From Phallus indusiatus (taxonomy: Eukaryota; Basidiomycota; Agaricomycetes; Phallales; Phallaceae), in the NCBI GenBank assembly GCA_027605045.1, contig JAQFWX010000024.1, positions 1-64,000 of the forward strand: a stretch of DNA of 64,000 nucleotides, written 5' to 3'. The notes beneath the pieces were generated by a model that saw nothing but the letters and a program-made list of their open reading frames with translations, did not search any database and was not told the origin of the DNA. The position numbers were made by a program, and so were the translations under genes. Each line of letters begins with the position of its first letter. Position 1 is the first letter of the stretch. Shown in pieces: positions 37,399 to 48,986 of this stretch.

Positions 37399-40300
37399 TC
37401 ATCTCCTAGCCGACCCCGAAATCTCATCATCCTCGAGGTTCATTCCACCATCTACAGACTCATAAAACGAAAGACGACGCGAAAGCGTACGAGATCGTCT
37501 TGAAAACGACGAATGTCTCGAAGAATAGGAATAAGCTTGCGGATCTAACCCCGCTGTATTCGCGCCACCCGAGGCTGGACCCTGGTCCACAAATGTCTCG
37601 GGCAACGGGCGAGAACCTGAATGTGAGTGTGACCACGTTGAACGACCCCGCGCTGGTATAGGTCGCGGTATTTCATTGCTAGGACTTGAAGGGCCACCTC
37701 GTTGGGTGTCAATTTCGCCTTCGTTCGCGTCAACAGGCGATTCGACAACCTCACGAGTCGCGCTTCCTTGCGCTTCGATATCTTGACTTTGATCCTCGTT
37801 GTCGTCATTCTGCCGTTCTTCCTTGTTTTCCGCCGTTGCCTGATCATCTAATGATCGTTCCGGAATCTATAAAACGAAGTCCATTTTTTCAAATTTTCAA
37901 ACAAGTCTTGTCCAACAAAAAGAACAACACTTACGGCCAACCGAACCACGAAGGCCATTAGTGTTGAAATAGCAGCATATTTAAATACCTGTCGTAGGGC
38001 AATTCCATACGCTTCTCGAGCATGGGTTTGCAATTCAGGCGGAAGAGAAATGACAAGTTTGGAAGAGTGTCGAAGTCGTCGGATAATCTATTTATGAAAT
38101 ATGAATGAAAGACAGAATTAATGAACTGTCTTTTTATAGAACGTACGTCGTCAGAACCAGGCCCAGTAATCCTTATTCCCAATTCATAATCGAGCAAAGA
38201 TTGAAATATCGCCGATGCAAATGCCACACCCCACACTTGCCCTGTAGACAGTTAGTAAGACTCAACTACCTGAAACCAGCAAAGAATCATTACCTATGCC
38301 CCTCCATAGCTGACCAAATCCCGTGGCAATAGCCATAGCCGAATCTTAAAATCAGTACCTTCGTAAATCATTGCAGTTTATGATTCATGATTATATAGAC
38401 TCACGTTCGACATTGACCAGCAGAGCGATCAGCGTCGTTTGTAATACGACAGCATTTCCAAAACCTAGAGGGATCTAGAAAAAAAAATCGAGATAAACGC
38501 CAACATCAAATGAACGAGATTGACGTACAATACTGAACCACTGCGCAAAAACCCCGGAATTCTCATCGAGCCGAGACATAAGCATCTAAATTGACAAGTC
38601 GTGTGCCGAGTTAAAATGTAATGACTGGTTGAACCTTACCGTAGCCAAAAAAGGCCCAATTCCGAATATCGAATCTAGAAGTTTGTAACGTCCCGTAGCT
38701 GACATGATATATCTATATATTACACGTGAGAAACTCGTGGCTTCAACTTCTAACTTCTAAGAATACATACCCAGCGAATAGAGACCCGAGGGACATGGCT
38801 ACACTATTTGGAAGAAGATGTGTCCCTGGAAGTATGTATATCAGTAAAATAAGAGAGGAGCTCCGTAGTGACTTGAAAGCCATACCGGCCTCCGAGGCAG
38901 TTGTTAACATCACAGTTTCAAAGTACATCGGGAAGAAATACATGACGGCAAAATTACACATTGATACCTGAAACACAACCATCAATAAGTCGACGAAAGT
39001 GAGATGACTGTTTTCAGTGTATACCAAAAGGTTACTTATTCCAATCAACACAGGTACACGCATCTTGAGTAGGAACGGGGCCAGAACTGGTTCCGGGGCG
39101 ACGAAGAGTTCGACAACGATAAACAAGACAAATGTTACAATAGCAATAATGATAGATGTTATGACACTAGGTGACGTGAATGGCAGTTCATCGTTGTACT
39201 TGTAACTGAGGAAGAAGAGAAGAGAACCCATCTAAAAATAATTATAACATCAGTGAAATGTGGGAGAAAGACGGCAATAATATTGGTCGAGTAATAGGAA
39301 GCCGATAAAAAAGGGCACATACGGAAAGGAAGAGGGTGAGACTTCCGCCGTAATCAATTCGCTTAAGGACTTCTTTCGTGCTTTTGCTTCGTCCCTAGAG
39401 AATGATGATATTAGTCCGTCGGAAGACCTAGTGTCACATTCTTCCTTGTCGAGTACTAACCGGTGTGACATAACGAAGGTTATATCCAGTCAAGACAAAG
39501 GAAACAACAAAAAGCGGTATTTGTATGAGAAAAGCCCATCGCCAGCCGAATCTGGACGGGTGGCGCAGTTCATTAATAACGTGAATTGTTGCGAGAATGA
39601 AAAGAAAATTTGTGATACCTGTCGCTAATGAAACCTCCAAGAGGACCACCGAGACCCATTCCGGCCTAATTATGAACAAAAGGGTTCAGTCAGGTAAAAG
39701 GAAGAGAGAACGGTCTCGTCCTGATAAGGAACCATGACCCTTGAAAACGCACCCCATTGAAGATATTGGAGATGCCCTGAGCGATGCTTCTGTCACGGAG
39801 ACTGTACATGTCGCTTGTAATGACGGTCGCCGTTGTAAAGATTCCGCCACCCCCCATTCCGCTAAGCTGAAAGGAAAAAAAGGAATTAGGCCAAAAAAGG
39901 AAAAGTAGATGAAACGGCAATGTTCATACGAATCGAGCGGCAATCAGCATTGGAAGACTCCCCGAGAGACCGCAAAACAGGGTGCCTACACCAGCGAAAA
40001 AGACGGCGGTCTGGTTTGCACCTCGTCGTCCTAGAACATTGGAAAGGCGTCCGTATAGTGGTGTGAAAGTACATGTTGCGAGGAGGTACCTAAATGTGAC
40101 ATATCAGAAATTAATGCGCCATACGCAAACTCGAAAAGAATGGTCGCACGATGTACCCAACCAACTGGCTTGATTTGACGCTTGAAATTCGGATGAGATG
40201 GATGATACCACTGATATTATCTGGTCAGCTTCGAGACGTGGATATGGATTAATTTTACTGACACGTTGCAACGAGAGTAGCTTTCGAATGAAAAAAGAAA

Positions 40301-40611
40301 TTCGGTTATACTCTGATATGAGGAGAATCCATAACCAAAGACGGGGCTTACTGTTCAAGGACTGCGTGAGAAGAATGTCGTCAGTAACGCGCACGTCCAT
40401 CGTCGCTCATTGTGGGACGTACAGAAAGGAATGTTGCGAGCCAAATACCAACTAAAATAGCACGTCTATTGCGCGCAGATATTTCTAGCGGGCCTAATGG
40501 TTGCTTGGGAGGGTTGTTGCTCAAACTTGGTGCTAGCTGGGATGAGACGGATTGCTGGCCATTGCTGGTAGACAAAAGGGGAGTTCGTTCGCTGTGATTG
40601 TGGGTTGTCAT
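37399..40611 (-). CDS. MFS transporter, DHA2/vacuolar amino-acid type
   Basis: Multi-pass secondary transporter. The ATG at 40611 starts a hydrophilic N-tail with a dileucine-type signal (SERTPLLSTS), as in vacuolar members. TM1 then begins at RRAILVGIWLATFLS. Family blocks follow on the minus strand: SEFQASNQASWLGTS (~40160), TPLYGRLSNVLGRRGANQ (motif A-like, ~40050), LPMLIAAR, SGMGGGGIFTTATVITSDM (~39840), RFGWRWAFLIQIPLFVVSF (~39530), and long TM segments around 38750-39230. More than ten short introns interrupt it. The C-terminal exon (37399-37847) is a cytosolic acidic then Ser/Arg-rich tail ending DDEISGSARR. The substrate is unknown; basic amino acids or drugs are the usual options. 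Confidence 0.82.
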
Positions 40612-41575
40612 AGCTCGTATTATGTGGCGTTATGTGAGTTTTCAGATATTTAAAGAGGGATAGGAGCAGAGAAAAGAAGAGAAACCAATTTTCGGCATCG
40701 ATTTGAAGGGTCAAGCGGTGGCCCAAGTGCATTTGTCAGCATTAAGTGCCGAACATCGGCTTCGTGGTTCCCAGTCTCGGTCTCGGTGTCCCTTGGAATG
40801 ATAACAACCTACGTAGCAGAGACTTCAATTCCTTACTCATATGCTGTACAATAACCCCAATCATAGTTAATATGACAGTTGGCACCTAGATATCCGTGTT
40901 GCAGCGGTGGCAACAGCACCACACTAGTCATCAGTGTTATAAAAATAGTCTGTCGGTCGGTCCGAAGCCTAAAGTAAAATGATATCATTCACGTTTTGTT
41001 GATGGTCCAGCTAGTACATCGCCGTCTAGACCATAAACAACGAGTTTATTGCGTTTGTAGTGGACGTCCTCTTGGCCATAGCCCAGAAGTACGGCCATTG
41101 GTCGGGCCAAGAGACTACGAGACTGCTATACCACGTACTATGGCGCCAGGTATTCAAAGAATTGAATAAAAGATAGACACCGCTTAACATTGCGTCTAAA
41201 CGTACGTGGTGGCCTGATCCAGAGAATGTGAATTCGGCAATGCGAGTTATACTCATAAAACTCTTGAAATCCTTAACGTTTCCAACTTACGGCACCGATG
41301 TGTTCTCAAGGTTTACCAGAATATCATTCGCCCCGTTCTACTGACCAGCGTCAACGTCAAGGTCCAGTGTTTCGCGGGCAATAAAACTGGCCCAGGCCGG
41401 CATCTGCTTTGAGACATTTAGTGAACACCGCAGCAAGATACATATTTCAGATCCTTGTAAACTCAATACTGCTATATCTTAGTTTGACAGACAGTTATTG
41501 TTGTTCACCGGAGTTATATTTACCGGAAACGGCCTTTCACGTACACGAACTATTGGACAACTAAAATACCCGACA
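40612..41575. other. Intergenic, no gene seen
   Basis: Between the MFS transporter start and the 3' end of the first monooxygenase. A minus frame at 41026-41256 has no recognisable product. Confidence 0.5.
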
Positions 41576-43754
41576 TCATTCGTTGACAAGCCCCAATTCA
41601 CGTGCTTTAATTTGAATAGCCTATATAAGGTTTAGAAATCGTTTTATAACCTAGTTCCTCTTTGAAACCTTACCAGAGCCTTTGAATATCTCCGGGAAGT
41701 ATCAAATCCACCCGTAGCCCACCAAAGCTAAAAATCACATGCATTCTCAACAAGTCACCGGCTTTAAATAGAGGCAATGGACGTACACCAGGGACTCCAC
41801 AAGGCCTATAAGCACGGCGCATCTCTCCTTCCTCATCTATTCCCCACGAAGGGCAAATTCGCTCACTGATCTCCTCTCCAAATATCGGGGCAAGAATGTG
41901 TTTCACAGGACAATACCCGGTTCCGAATATAACAGCATCGGCTTCGAGGAAAGACCCGTCTTTGAAAATAATTCCATTTTCAGTGAATCGTTCTGGTTCC
42001 CCCGATTTGATCTTGATTCGGCCGTTAATGACGTACTCTGCAGCGCCTATATCTACCCCTAATGCAGGAGCTCAAAATAAAAGCCACCGAAGAAATTATG
42101 CTCAACATACAGAATTCTTATAGAAAAATCAGAAAATGAATTGAAGCAACGATTCAAATTATTCGCTTACTGTTTCCTGCTGCATACAACTGCACAATGA
42201 ACCCTCCGTCATCCACTCCGTTGTGAAGCTTCAACCCCGCCTTTTCCAAACCCTGAAGCATCTCTTTATACTGAGCAACCTGCGCCTCCCTCCCGGCAAT
42301 CGAAAGTTTCTTAACCAATCCAATAGGCACGCCATTTGACCTCAAATCCCCTGCATCAGGATCTCCGTCCATCGGATAAGTATGCTCCAAAAATCCATTC
42401 GTGAAATCTATAGTTGTCACCAAAGTGCTTGACCGCTGCACCATCGTAATCGACTCGGCATCGTGCAAGACCAAGTCAAGACAAATATCCGAAGCCGTTT
42501 GAGCCGCGCCGACTACTATAACCTTCTTTCCTCGGTAATGCTCTGGTCCTTTGAATTGTTCGGCGTGATAATGATCGCCTTTGAAAAGATTCGCGCCTGG
42601 AAGGTCAGGCATATATCGTGGGCCCCACATCCCAACTGCTAGCACGATGTGATAAGGATGTAAAGTGATCTTTTTACCGTCTCTGTCAACTTCAATTGTC
42701 CATCGTTTGGTGACGGGGTCATATATTGGATTGGGAAGAATCGTGGAACGGTTCCATATGACTAGCTCTTGGTTGGTAGCGTATTGCTCCAGCATATGCA
42801 CTACTTTGTCTCTTGGCGTAAACTTTGGCCAATTCGAGGGTGCGCGTGTATAAAGCACTGTAAGCGAAGGTAAGCGATCGGCCTCTTGAAATTTGAACTG
42901 TGTACTACTTACTCGAATGGTGAGATTTCAGAGTATGTAATGTCAAACTAGGGTAGCGGTTTTTCCATGAATCTCCAACTCGATCAAATTTATCGATTAG
43001 GAGCGTAGGAATTCTCATTTGCCGAAATCGAGCACCAATATTCAAACCGTTATGACCTGCCCCCACTAGAAAAGAAAGAAAAAAAACGAGTCAATGATAT
43101 ATACTGCCTAATTGAAGTCAGATCACACAGTCACTTACGTATGACGACATGGGGATCCTCTTCAACTTTCTTTCTTTCTTCTTCAAATACCTCTTGCCAA
43201 GTCTTTGCGTGATTAGCGTAATACCCAATCGGGGTTCCACTTTCCTCGTGTCCCTTTAAATCTGCAGCAGCAAGATACAACGCAAAAGCCTTCCACGTCT
43301 TTCCTCCAAGCCCTTCGGCTTCCTTCGGCACACCTGACGACGGGCCGGGTATTCCAACCAATAAGACATATCCGTTCCCATGAAAAATGGGAGTCTCAAA
43401 CGTAAACGTCCCTTCTATCATACCATGCTGAGCCAGCTGCGGAACAATACCATGCAAAGGCTCAAGCTTGACATTCCCAATCTTCGCTTTGGAAAATCGC
43501 GTTTCGTTAGGTTCGGAATTTGGATTGTCTACATGTGACAAAAACGCGTTGATTGCCTTTTGTCCATCTAGCGCACGGAAATTCCAGGTGAAGATGAGAC
43601 TGTCGCGGAGCCATCCTTCAGGTAAGAACAGCTCCGTGAAAGACTGGATGCCGACGCTTGTAACGGCTTTGTCGAAGTCCTGGAGCCAGTGTTGTAACAC
43701 CTGTGTCGGGTTAGCGGTCTCAGTTGACGTCGGCAATGCTGATGTTGACGACAT
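41576..43754 (-). CDS. NTF2-like domain plus flavin-dependent monooxygenase, copy 1
   Basis: FAD/NADPH-dependent oxidoreductase of the flavin-containing monooxygenase type. The ATG is at 43754. Residues 1-~205 form a SnoaL/NTF2-like domain (FTWNFRALDGQKAINAFLSH, EGTFTFETPIF). An intron then leads into the FAD motif ILGAGHNGLNIGARFRQMRI, followed by FTPRDKVVHMLEQYA, the NADPH-site motif VVGAAQTASDICLDL and VIFGTGYCPVKH. The 3' end is split by short introns: exons 41674-41727 (LWWATGGFDTSRRYSKAL) and 41576-41620 (AIQIKARELGLVNE). The substrate is unknown. It lies in tandem with a close paralogue 711 bp upstream, which suggests a small metabolite-oxidation cluster. Confidence 0.85.
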
Positions 43755-43850
43755 TGGGTGTTATCTTGTGCAGATGTATGAATGTGTGTATGTGAGAAGT
43801 CTGAATCAGAGAAGTCAGGGCAGTGTCCGTCTTCAGTCCGTCATGTGCTT

Positions 43851-43858
43851 CTTATATA
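43851..43858 (-). promoter_or_regulatory. TATA box of monooxygenase copy 1
   Basis: Minus-strand TATATAAG about 97 bp upstream of the ATG at 43754. Confidence 0.5.
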
Positions 43859-44465
43859 CAGTTATATTACAGAGGTGATTCCTAGTGAAGAGAATAGAAA
43901 TGTCGGAGTTCGATTGGTGGTAGAACTGCTTAGTCAGTGCTTCCCGATGTTTACACGGTCCCCTAGCGCCAGGCCCAGTAATCATGGGATGAATATTGTA
44001 GCCCATCCAATAGTTGAACTGGTTCTTCTAGATGCCGGCTACACAGATACGCGTAATACTCCATTTCGCAAATGTGATTGAAAGACAAGGTGGAACAGTG
44101 CCTTGCCTATTTGAATCAAATCAACTTGACTTGAAGCCATATTTGATCAGAGGGCCGGCCTGTTCTAGGTAGAGATGTTACGCGTTACCACGACTATGAT
44201 GATTATTAGTCAACTCGCTCTAGCCGTCCATCCCATGGGGTATACCTTACACGCATTTCTTCCTCAAAAATTCCAAAATTGAGCTTGTTCAAATGCACAG
44301 TCAGGTCGGCACACTGATATATCGTTGACGTAGTATGAGCGGAAATCGGAGATAATTGTATTCAAGCAATATGAAATGAAATACAAAAAGACACGTTTAA
44401 GTAGTGCTGCGCGAACAAACGTAATAAAACTTGGACTTCACTTCTGAAAACACGTTCCTTCTCTA
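43859..44465. other. Intergenic between tandem monooxygenases
   Basis: Upstream region of copy 1 and 3' flank of copy 2. No gene seen. Confidence 0.5.
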
Positions 44466-46555
44466 TTAGTCTCTGACAAGTCCTAATTCTCGTGCCTTGA
44501 TTTGAATGGCCTAATAATCGATCGTTCAAGGAATTCTTTTTACTTAATTTTAGGAACAGCGGCTTACGAGCGATTTTGAATAATACCGAGAAGTATTAAA
44601 CCCTCCTGAGGCCCACCACAACTTCAACTTTGTAAGAAATATCATTGAAACGAATAAATTTAAACTCAACGTACTCCTGGATGTCCACACGGTCTAAAAT
44701 TTCTAATCATCTCACCCTCATCATCTAATCCCCAGGCGGGTGAAACTCGTTCACTGATCTCCTTTCCAAAAACAGGGATAAGAGAATGCTGTACGGGATA
44801 ATATCCGGTCCCAAATATGACAGCGTCAGCTTCGAGAAAGGTTCCATCTTTAAATACCAGACCACTCTCAACAAAACGTTCTGGTTCCCCTTGTTTAACT
44901 TTTATTCGCCCATTTATAACATAATCTGCCGCTCCTATATCTACCCCTGAAAAAGCGATATCAACTGGAAATTTGAGGGCGGTTTGATTAAAACTACGCA
45001 CAGAACTCTGTGGTTATTTGTCAAAAAGAACCTCCTGGCGCAATTACAGAAAGCGACTTACTATTCCCAGTAGCATACAGTTGAACAGGAAACCCTCCTC
45101 CCTCATCTCCTTCATTAATTTTCAATCCCGCTTTTACCAACCCATCGAGCATCTGCTTTTGTTCAGCCACACGCGCATCTTTCCCAGCAATCGCCATTTT
45201 CTTGAGCAAACCAACGGGCAAACCCGAAGAACGGAGATCGCCGGTACTAGGGTCACCACCGATTGGATACAGATTGTCCAGGTTTCTATTTGTCAAGTCT
45301 ATTGACACGACTAAAGTGCTGGATCGCTGTACCATGGTCACGGAACCAGCATCATGCAAGACCAAGTCAAGGCAAATGTCCGAGGCTGTTTGTGCAGCCC
45401 CGACGACAATGACGTTTTTGCCTCTATAATGCTCGGGTCCTTTGAATTCTTCAGCGTGATAATGATCCCCTTTGAAGAGGTCCGCCCCGGGAAGATCAGG
45501 CACGTATCGCGGTCCGAAAAACCCAACGGCCAATACGACGTGATAGGGTCGTAATGTAACCTTCTCACCATCTTTGAGGACTTCAATGGTCCACCGTTTG
45601 GTGACAGGATCATAGATTGGGTTAGGAAGAATAGTAGAACGGTGCCAAATGACCAACTCCTGGTTGGTAGCATATTGCTCTAGCATATGTACCACCTTAT
45701 CTCTCGGAGTGAACTTTGGCCAGTTCAACGGCGGTCGTGTGTAAAGCACTACGGAAAAGTCAACATGCCGTGGACGGTACTGCAAAAGTTAGACTTACTT
45801 GCGTGATGAGGATTTGGGGTATGTAACGTCAAACTTGGATACCGATTACGCCATACATCTCCGACGCGATCGCATTTGTCGAGCAAAAGGGTACGAATCC
45901 TCATCTGGCGGAATCGGGCTCCAACATTTAAACCATTATGACCTGCTCCCACTGTTACGACGTCAATTTAAATAGATAGACACACCGACACCAAAAAACA
46001 TTACATACAAACGACAACATGAGGATCTTCTTCAATTTTTCGTCTCTCTTCTTCCAAGGTCTGTTGCCACGTCTTCGCATGATTATCATAGTACCCAATG
46101 GGGGTCCCGTCCTCTTCATGTCCTTTCAAATCGGTAGCAGCAACATAAAGCGAAAACGCCTTCCAAGCGTTTTCGTCGGTAGGGTCAGCCTTCAAGAGCA
46201 CATAGCCTTTCCCGAGAAATATCGGCGTCTCAAACGTAAACGTTCCTTCCATCAATTGATGAGGCGTCACCTGAGGAACAATGCCATACAGAGGTTTGAG
46301 CCGAATATTGCTGATTTTGGCCCTTAATAGTCGCGTTTCGTTAGGACGGGACTGCTCATCAACATGAGATAAGAAAGCCTTGATAGCGTCTTGACCATCC
46401 AGCGAACGGTGATTCCACGTGAATATGAGATTATCCCGAAGCCAGCCGTCAGGGAGAAACAAGGCTACGAAAGCTTCAATATCCGCGTTCACAGCAGCTT
46501 CGTCGAGAGCTTTGAGCCATCGATGCACGACCGCCTTTGCGTCCACGTTGACCAT
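44466..46555 (-). CDS. NTF2-like domain plus flavin-dependent monooxygenase, copy 2
   Basis: Same architecture and intron plan as the downstream copy. The ATG at 46555 starts MVNVDAKAVVHRWLKALDEA. An NTF2-like domain spans ~180 residues (FTWNHRSLDGQDAIKAFLSH), then come the FAD motif GAGHNGLNVGARFRQMRIRT, RYPSLTLHTPNPHH, VVGAAQTASDICLDL and VIFGTGYYPVQHS. The end is LWWASGGFNTSRYYSKSL, an intron, then AIQIKARELGLVRD with the stop at 44466-44468. The central blocks are nearly identical to copy 1, while the N-terminal domain and loop regions differ more. This fits a tandem duplication followed by divergence. The substrate is unknown. Confidence 0.85.
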
Positions 46556-47275
46556 GTATAAGGAAAACAGAAAAGTCAGGAGATGTTGTGTGTGAGAACG
46601 AGGTGCATAATCATTTACGAGAGATCAAGAAAGCTTGAGGAGTGAGAAGTTTTTGTCCAGTTGATGAGGCGCGTGCCTCTTCTACTAGATCATCCTCCAG
46701 CACTCTATCTTTGTCGACTCGGGGAAAAATTCTTCGATGTTATCACGGTCCGTGACTCTTGTTCAAAAGAAAAGGAAAGCGGCGTGGGATGTAAACGGAG
46801 TCCAAAACCTGCTTAGTAATCCAGTCACCCTTTTTTCCCTATTTTAGTTGCTTCAGTTTTTCTAGCTCTCTATGATTTAGCATTTCCCTTCTTACAGAGT
46901 CTTTAAACTCTCAATTTTTTCAGGCGAAGAAGAGCTAGACGACGGTGAAATTAGAAAACGACTCCTTATTCAGCAATTATCGATGTTGACAACCATGGTT
47001 ATATCTGCGCTCGGAATATGTTCGCCTGGTAGTGGAAGCAGCGCTAGCCTATACTTGTAAAAATAAAAGTTTTATATTTTTTTCGCTACAAAAATCGAAT
47101 TTTACAGAATTCACATCATTGGGTAATAAAGAGATGAACATTAAGAACTGGAGCAGGCATATAGGAAACAGTAAGGGATAAAAGAATTAAGAAATATAAC
47201 AAACATAACTTTTGATGATCAACTCAACCATTTTTTGAAGGGCAGTATAAGCTAGTAACATATAACACTCCTTAC
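46556..47275. other. Intergenic, no gene seen
   Basis: Upstream of monooxygenase copy 2. AT-rich around 47050-47260. No coding signal recognised. Confidence 0.5.
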
Positions 47276-47983
47276 AGGTCGTCCACTTTTGGTCTGTGGG
47301 ACCGAGCTCGTCTAGACGCGGCAAAACCTGAACAATAGCTAGTCCTCGTGCGGAATTTGTGTAAAACTCGACAGGGGTTTGATCTCGATCAGAAGCATAG
47401 GTCTTTGACCATACTCAATGGCGAATGTAATGGCACAATCCATCACTCCGGAAAAGTCCACTGTGGAGCCACATCGTACCCTTCATCGATGGGAACCAGT
47501 AGTTCAGTATCTTATTATAAAGCGGATAGAACTTGCTTTCATAAGTTTCGTGCTCATTATTTAGTGCGTCGGCTTTCGTTAGTATATATTGTGGATATCC
47601 TCCACCCGAGGGACAGAGAACTGTACTATAGATAAGAATAATGGAACAAGAACGTAAAAATGGCTTGTTGCTTACGAGGGTAGATTGTCTCCTAACAAAG
47701 TAATCTGAAAGGGTACAGCTGTCGTCCAGTTGGCGGCCGTTGAATACTAGACATGAAGGATACTGTCAGGCTTAATCCCAAACATTTAAAAGAGCTCGTA
47801 CGATGCTGACTGACGACTCGGACAATGCTGTGCGTATACGTCAATCTTGGGAATTCTGATTTATTCACATATCTCACCTCTTGTTTCTTGTAATGTTTAT
47901 TTGATATTACCAACATCATACAAACTTTCAGCCTCGAGAGCGAAGAACTCTCCAGCGGAAGTCTGGACAGTAAAGATTTGCAT
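47276..47983 (-). pseudogene. Ubiquitin-derived sequence followed by a PD-(D/E)xK-like relic
   Basis: Minus strand. From the ATG at 47983 the sequence reads MQIFTVQTSAGEFFALEAE, then DVGNIK and a TAA, then TLQETRG in the same frame. After ~150 bp comes FNGRQLDDSCTLSDY followed by RQSTL. These line up in order with ubiquitin (MQIF..TLTG..LEVE...NVK..IQDKEG, FAGKQLEDGRTLSDYN, STL). Below 47640 the strand carries pieces in shifting frames: YESKFYPLYNKILNYWFPS, GYDVAPQWTFP, ITFAIEYGQRPMLLIEIKP and VLPRLDELGPT. They resemble an Agaricomycete hypothetical family whose LLIEIK strand fits an ExK nuclease-type motif. Several frameshifts and stops are present. Whether the two parts were ever one protein is inference. 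Confidence 0.6.
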
Positions 47984-48215
47984 AGTAGAAGAGATTAAGG
48001 CTCAATACCAGAGTTTAGTACTAGCAGTGGTGAAATTCTGACCTAGGCGTTCCGTGATAACGACACCCCATAATCACCTTATATATTTAGTATAGTCCCA
48101 GTCACTTCGGACGTAATCTTGAACAGTGAGAAGAGTTGGTACGGTGCTGACTGACAGGCAGTGCCACTGTGCGTATACTGGTCAAACTTATTCCGATTTA
48201 TTAAAATAGCTCACC

Positions 48216-48320
48216 CTAGGTTTGTATCTTGTATTTCTGATTAAATATTACCCACAGAATCCAAACGTTCAACCACAAGAGCGAAGGATTCCCCAGTAAG
48301 TGTCTGGAAAAGATTTGCAT
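48216..48320 (-). pseudogene. Second ubiquitin first-exon relic (tandem copy)
   Basis: From the ATG at 48320: MQIF, a frame slip, then TLTGESFALVVERLDSVGNI, a TAA, and SEIQDTNLG. This parallels ubiquitin TLTGK...LEVE...DNVKAKIQDKEG closely. It lies 337 bp from the matching ATG at 47983, and flanking non-coding bases are also similar (for example GTGCTGACTGAC against ATGCTGACTGAC). The unit was therefore duplicated in tandem and both copies decayed. Confidence 0.65.
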
Positions 48321-48986
48321 GGTGGCGGAGATAACAGCGGATATAGTTCAAACTTGACTCAGTAGCGAAGTTGTCAGCTGCGTGCATATATATGCAACTG
48401 TCGGTAAGCGGCCATTGAAGAGCGCGCATCAGGAGTACGCAAAAAAAGGAGGTTGTCAGTGGATGTGTGCGGAGAGGAAGAATAAATAGTTGTTATTTTA
48501 GTAAGCTAGGGAAAGGTTTATATATACATTGTTCGTGAGATTTCCGGGAAATTGGAACAGTGACTGTTAAAGTGTGATTTCGACAAGAGAGCGAGAAAAT
48601 TAACTGAAATACGGAATAATAGGGGAATGGTAATGTGTAAAGAAAGGCTGAATTGGTGACTCAAAATGGCGCGGCCATCATTTATGAATGACGGTGCATC
48701 TTTTTTTTTGCGGACGTTTATTATCGTTTTGTATAGACTCGTCGCCCCGCGACCCCCGCCTGTTTAAATAGTATGCAATCTTTGACTAAACTGTTTCACG
48801 AATTTACATTTTGGTTCCGCTGAGACACACTCTGTGTTAGCAGTTTAAGAATAATTGCTAGACAGTGATGCTACCAAGTAAGATATGTATTCATATGTAT
48901 ATTTATCTTACAGTACTCAGGTATTTCTTTCAAAGTAGTACTTTGATAGGTAATTGAAAGGGAGGCTTATAAAATTTAAGTCCCTA
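48321..48986. other. Intergenic, no gene seen
   Basis: Between the ubiquitin relics and the 3' end of the P450 gene. No supported ORF. Confidence 0.5.
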
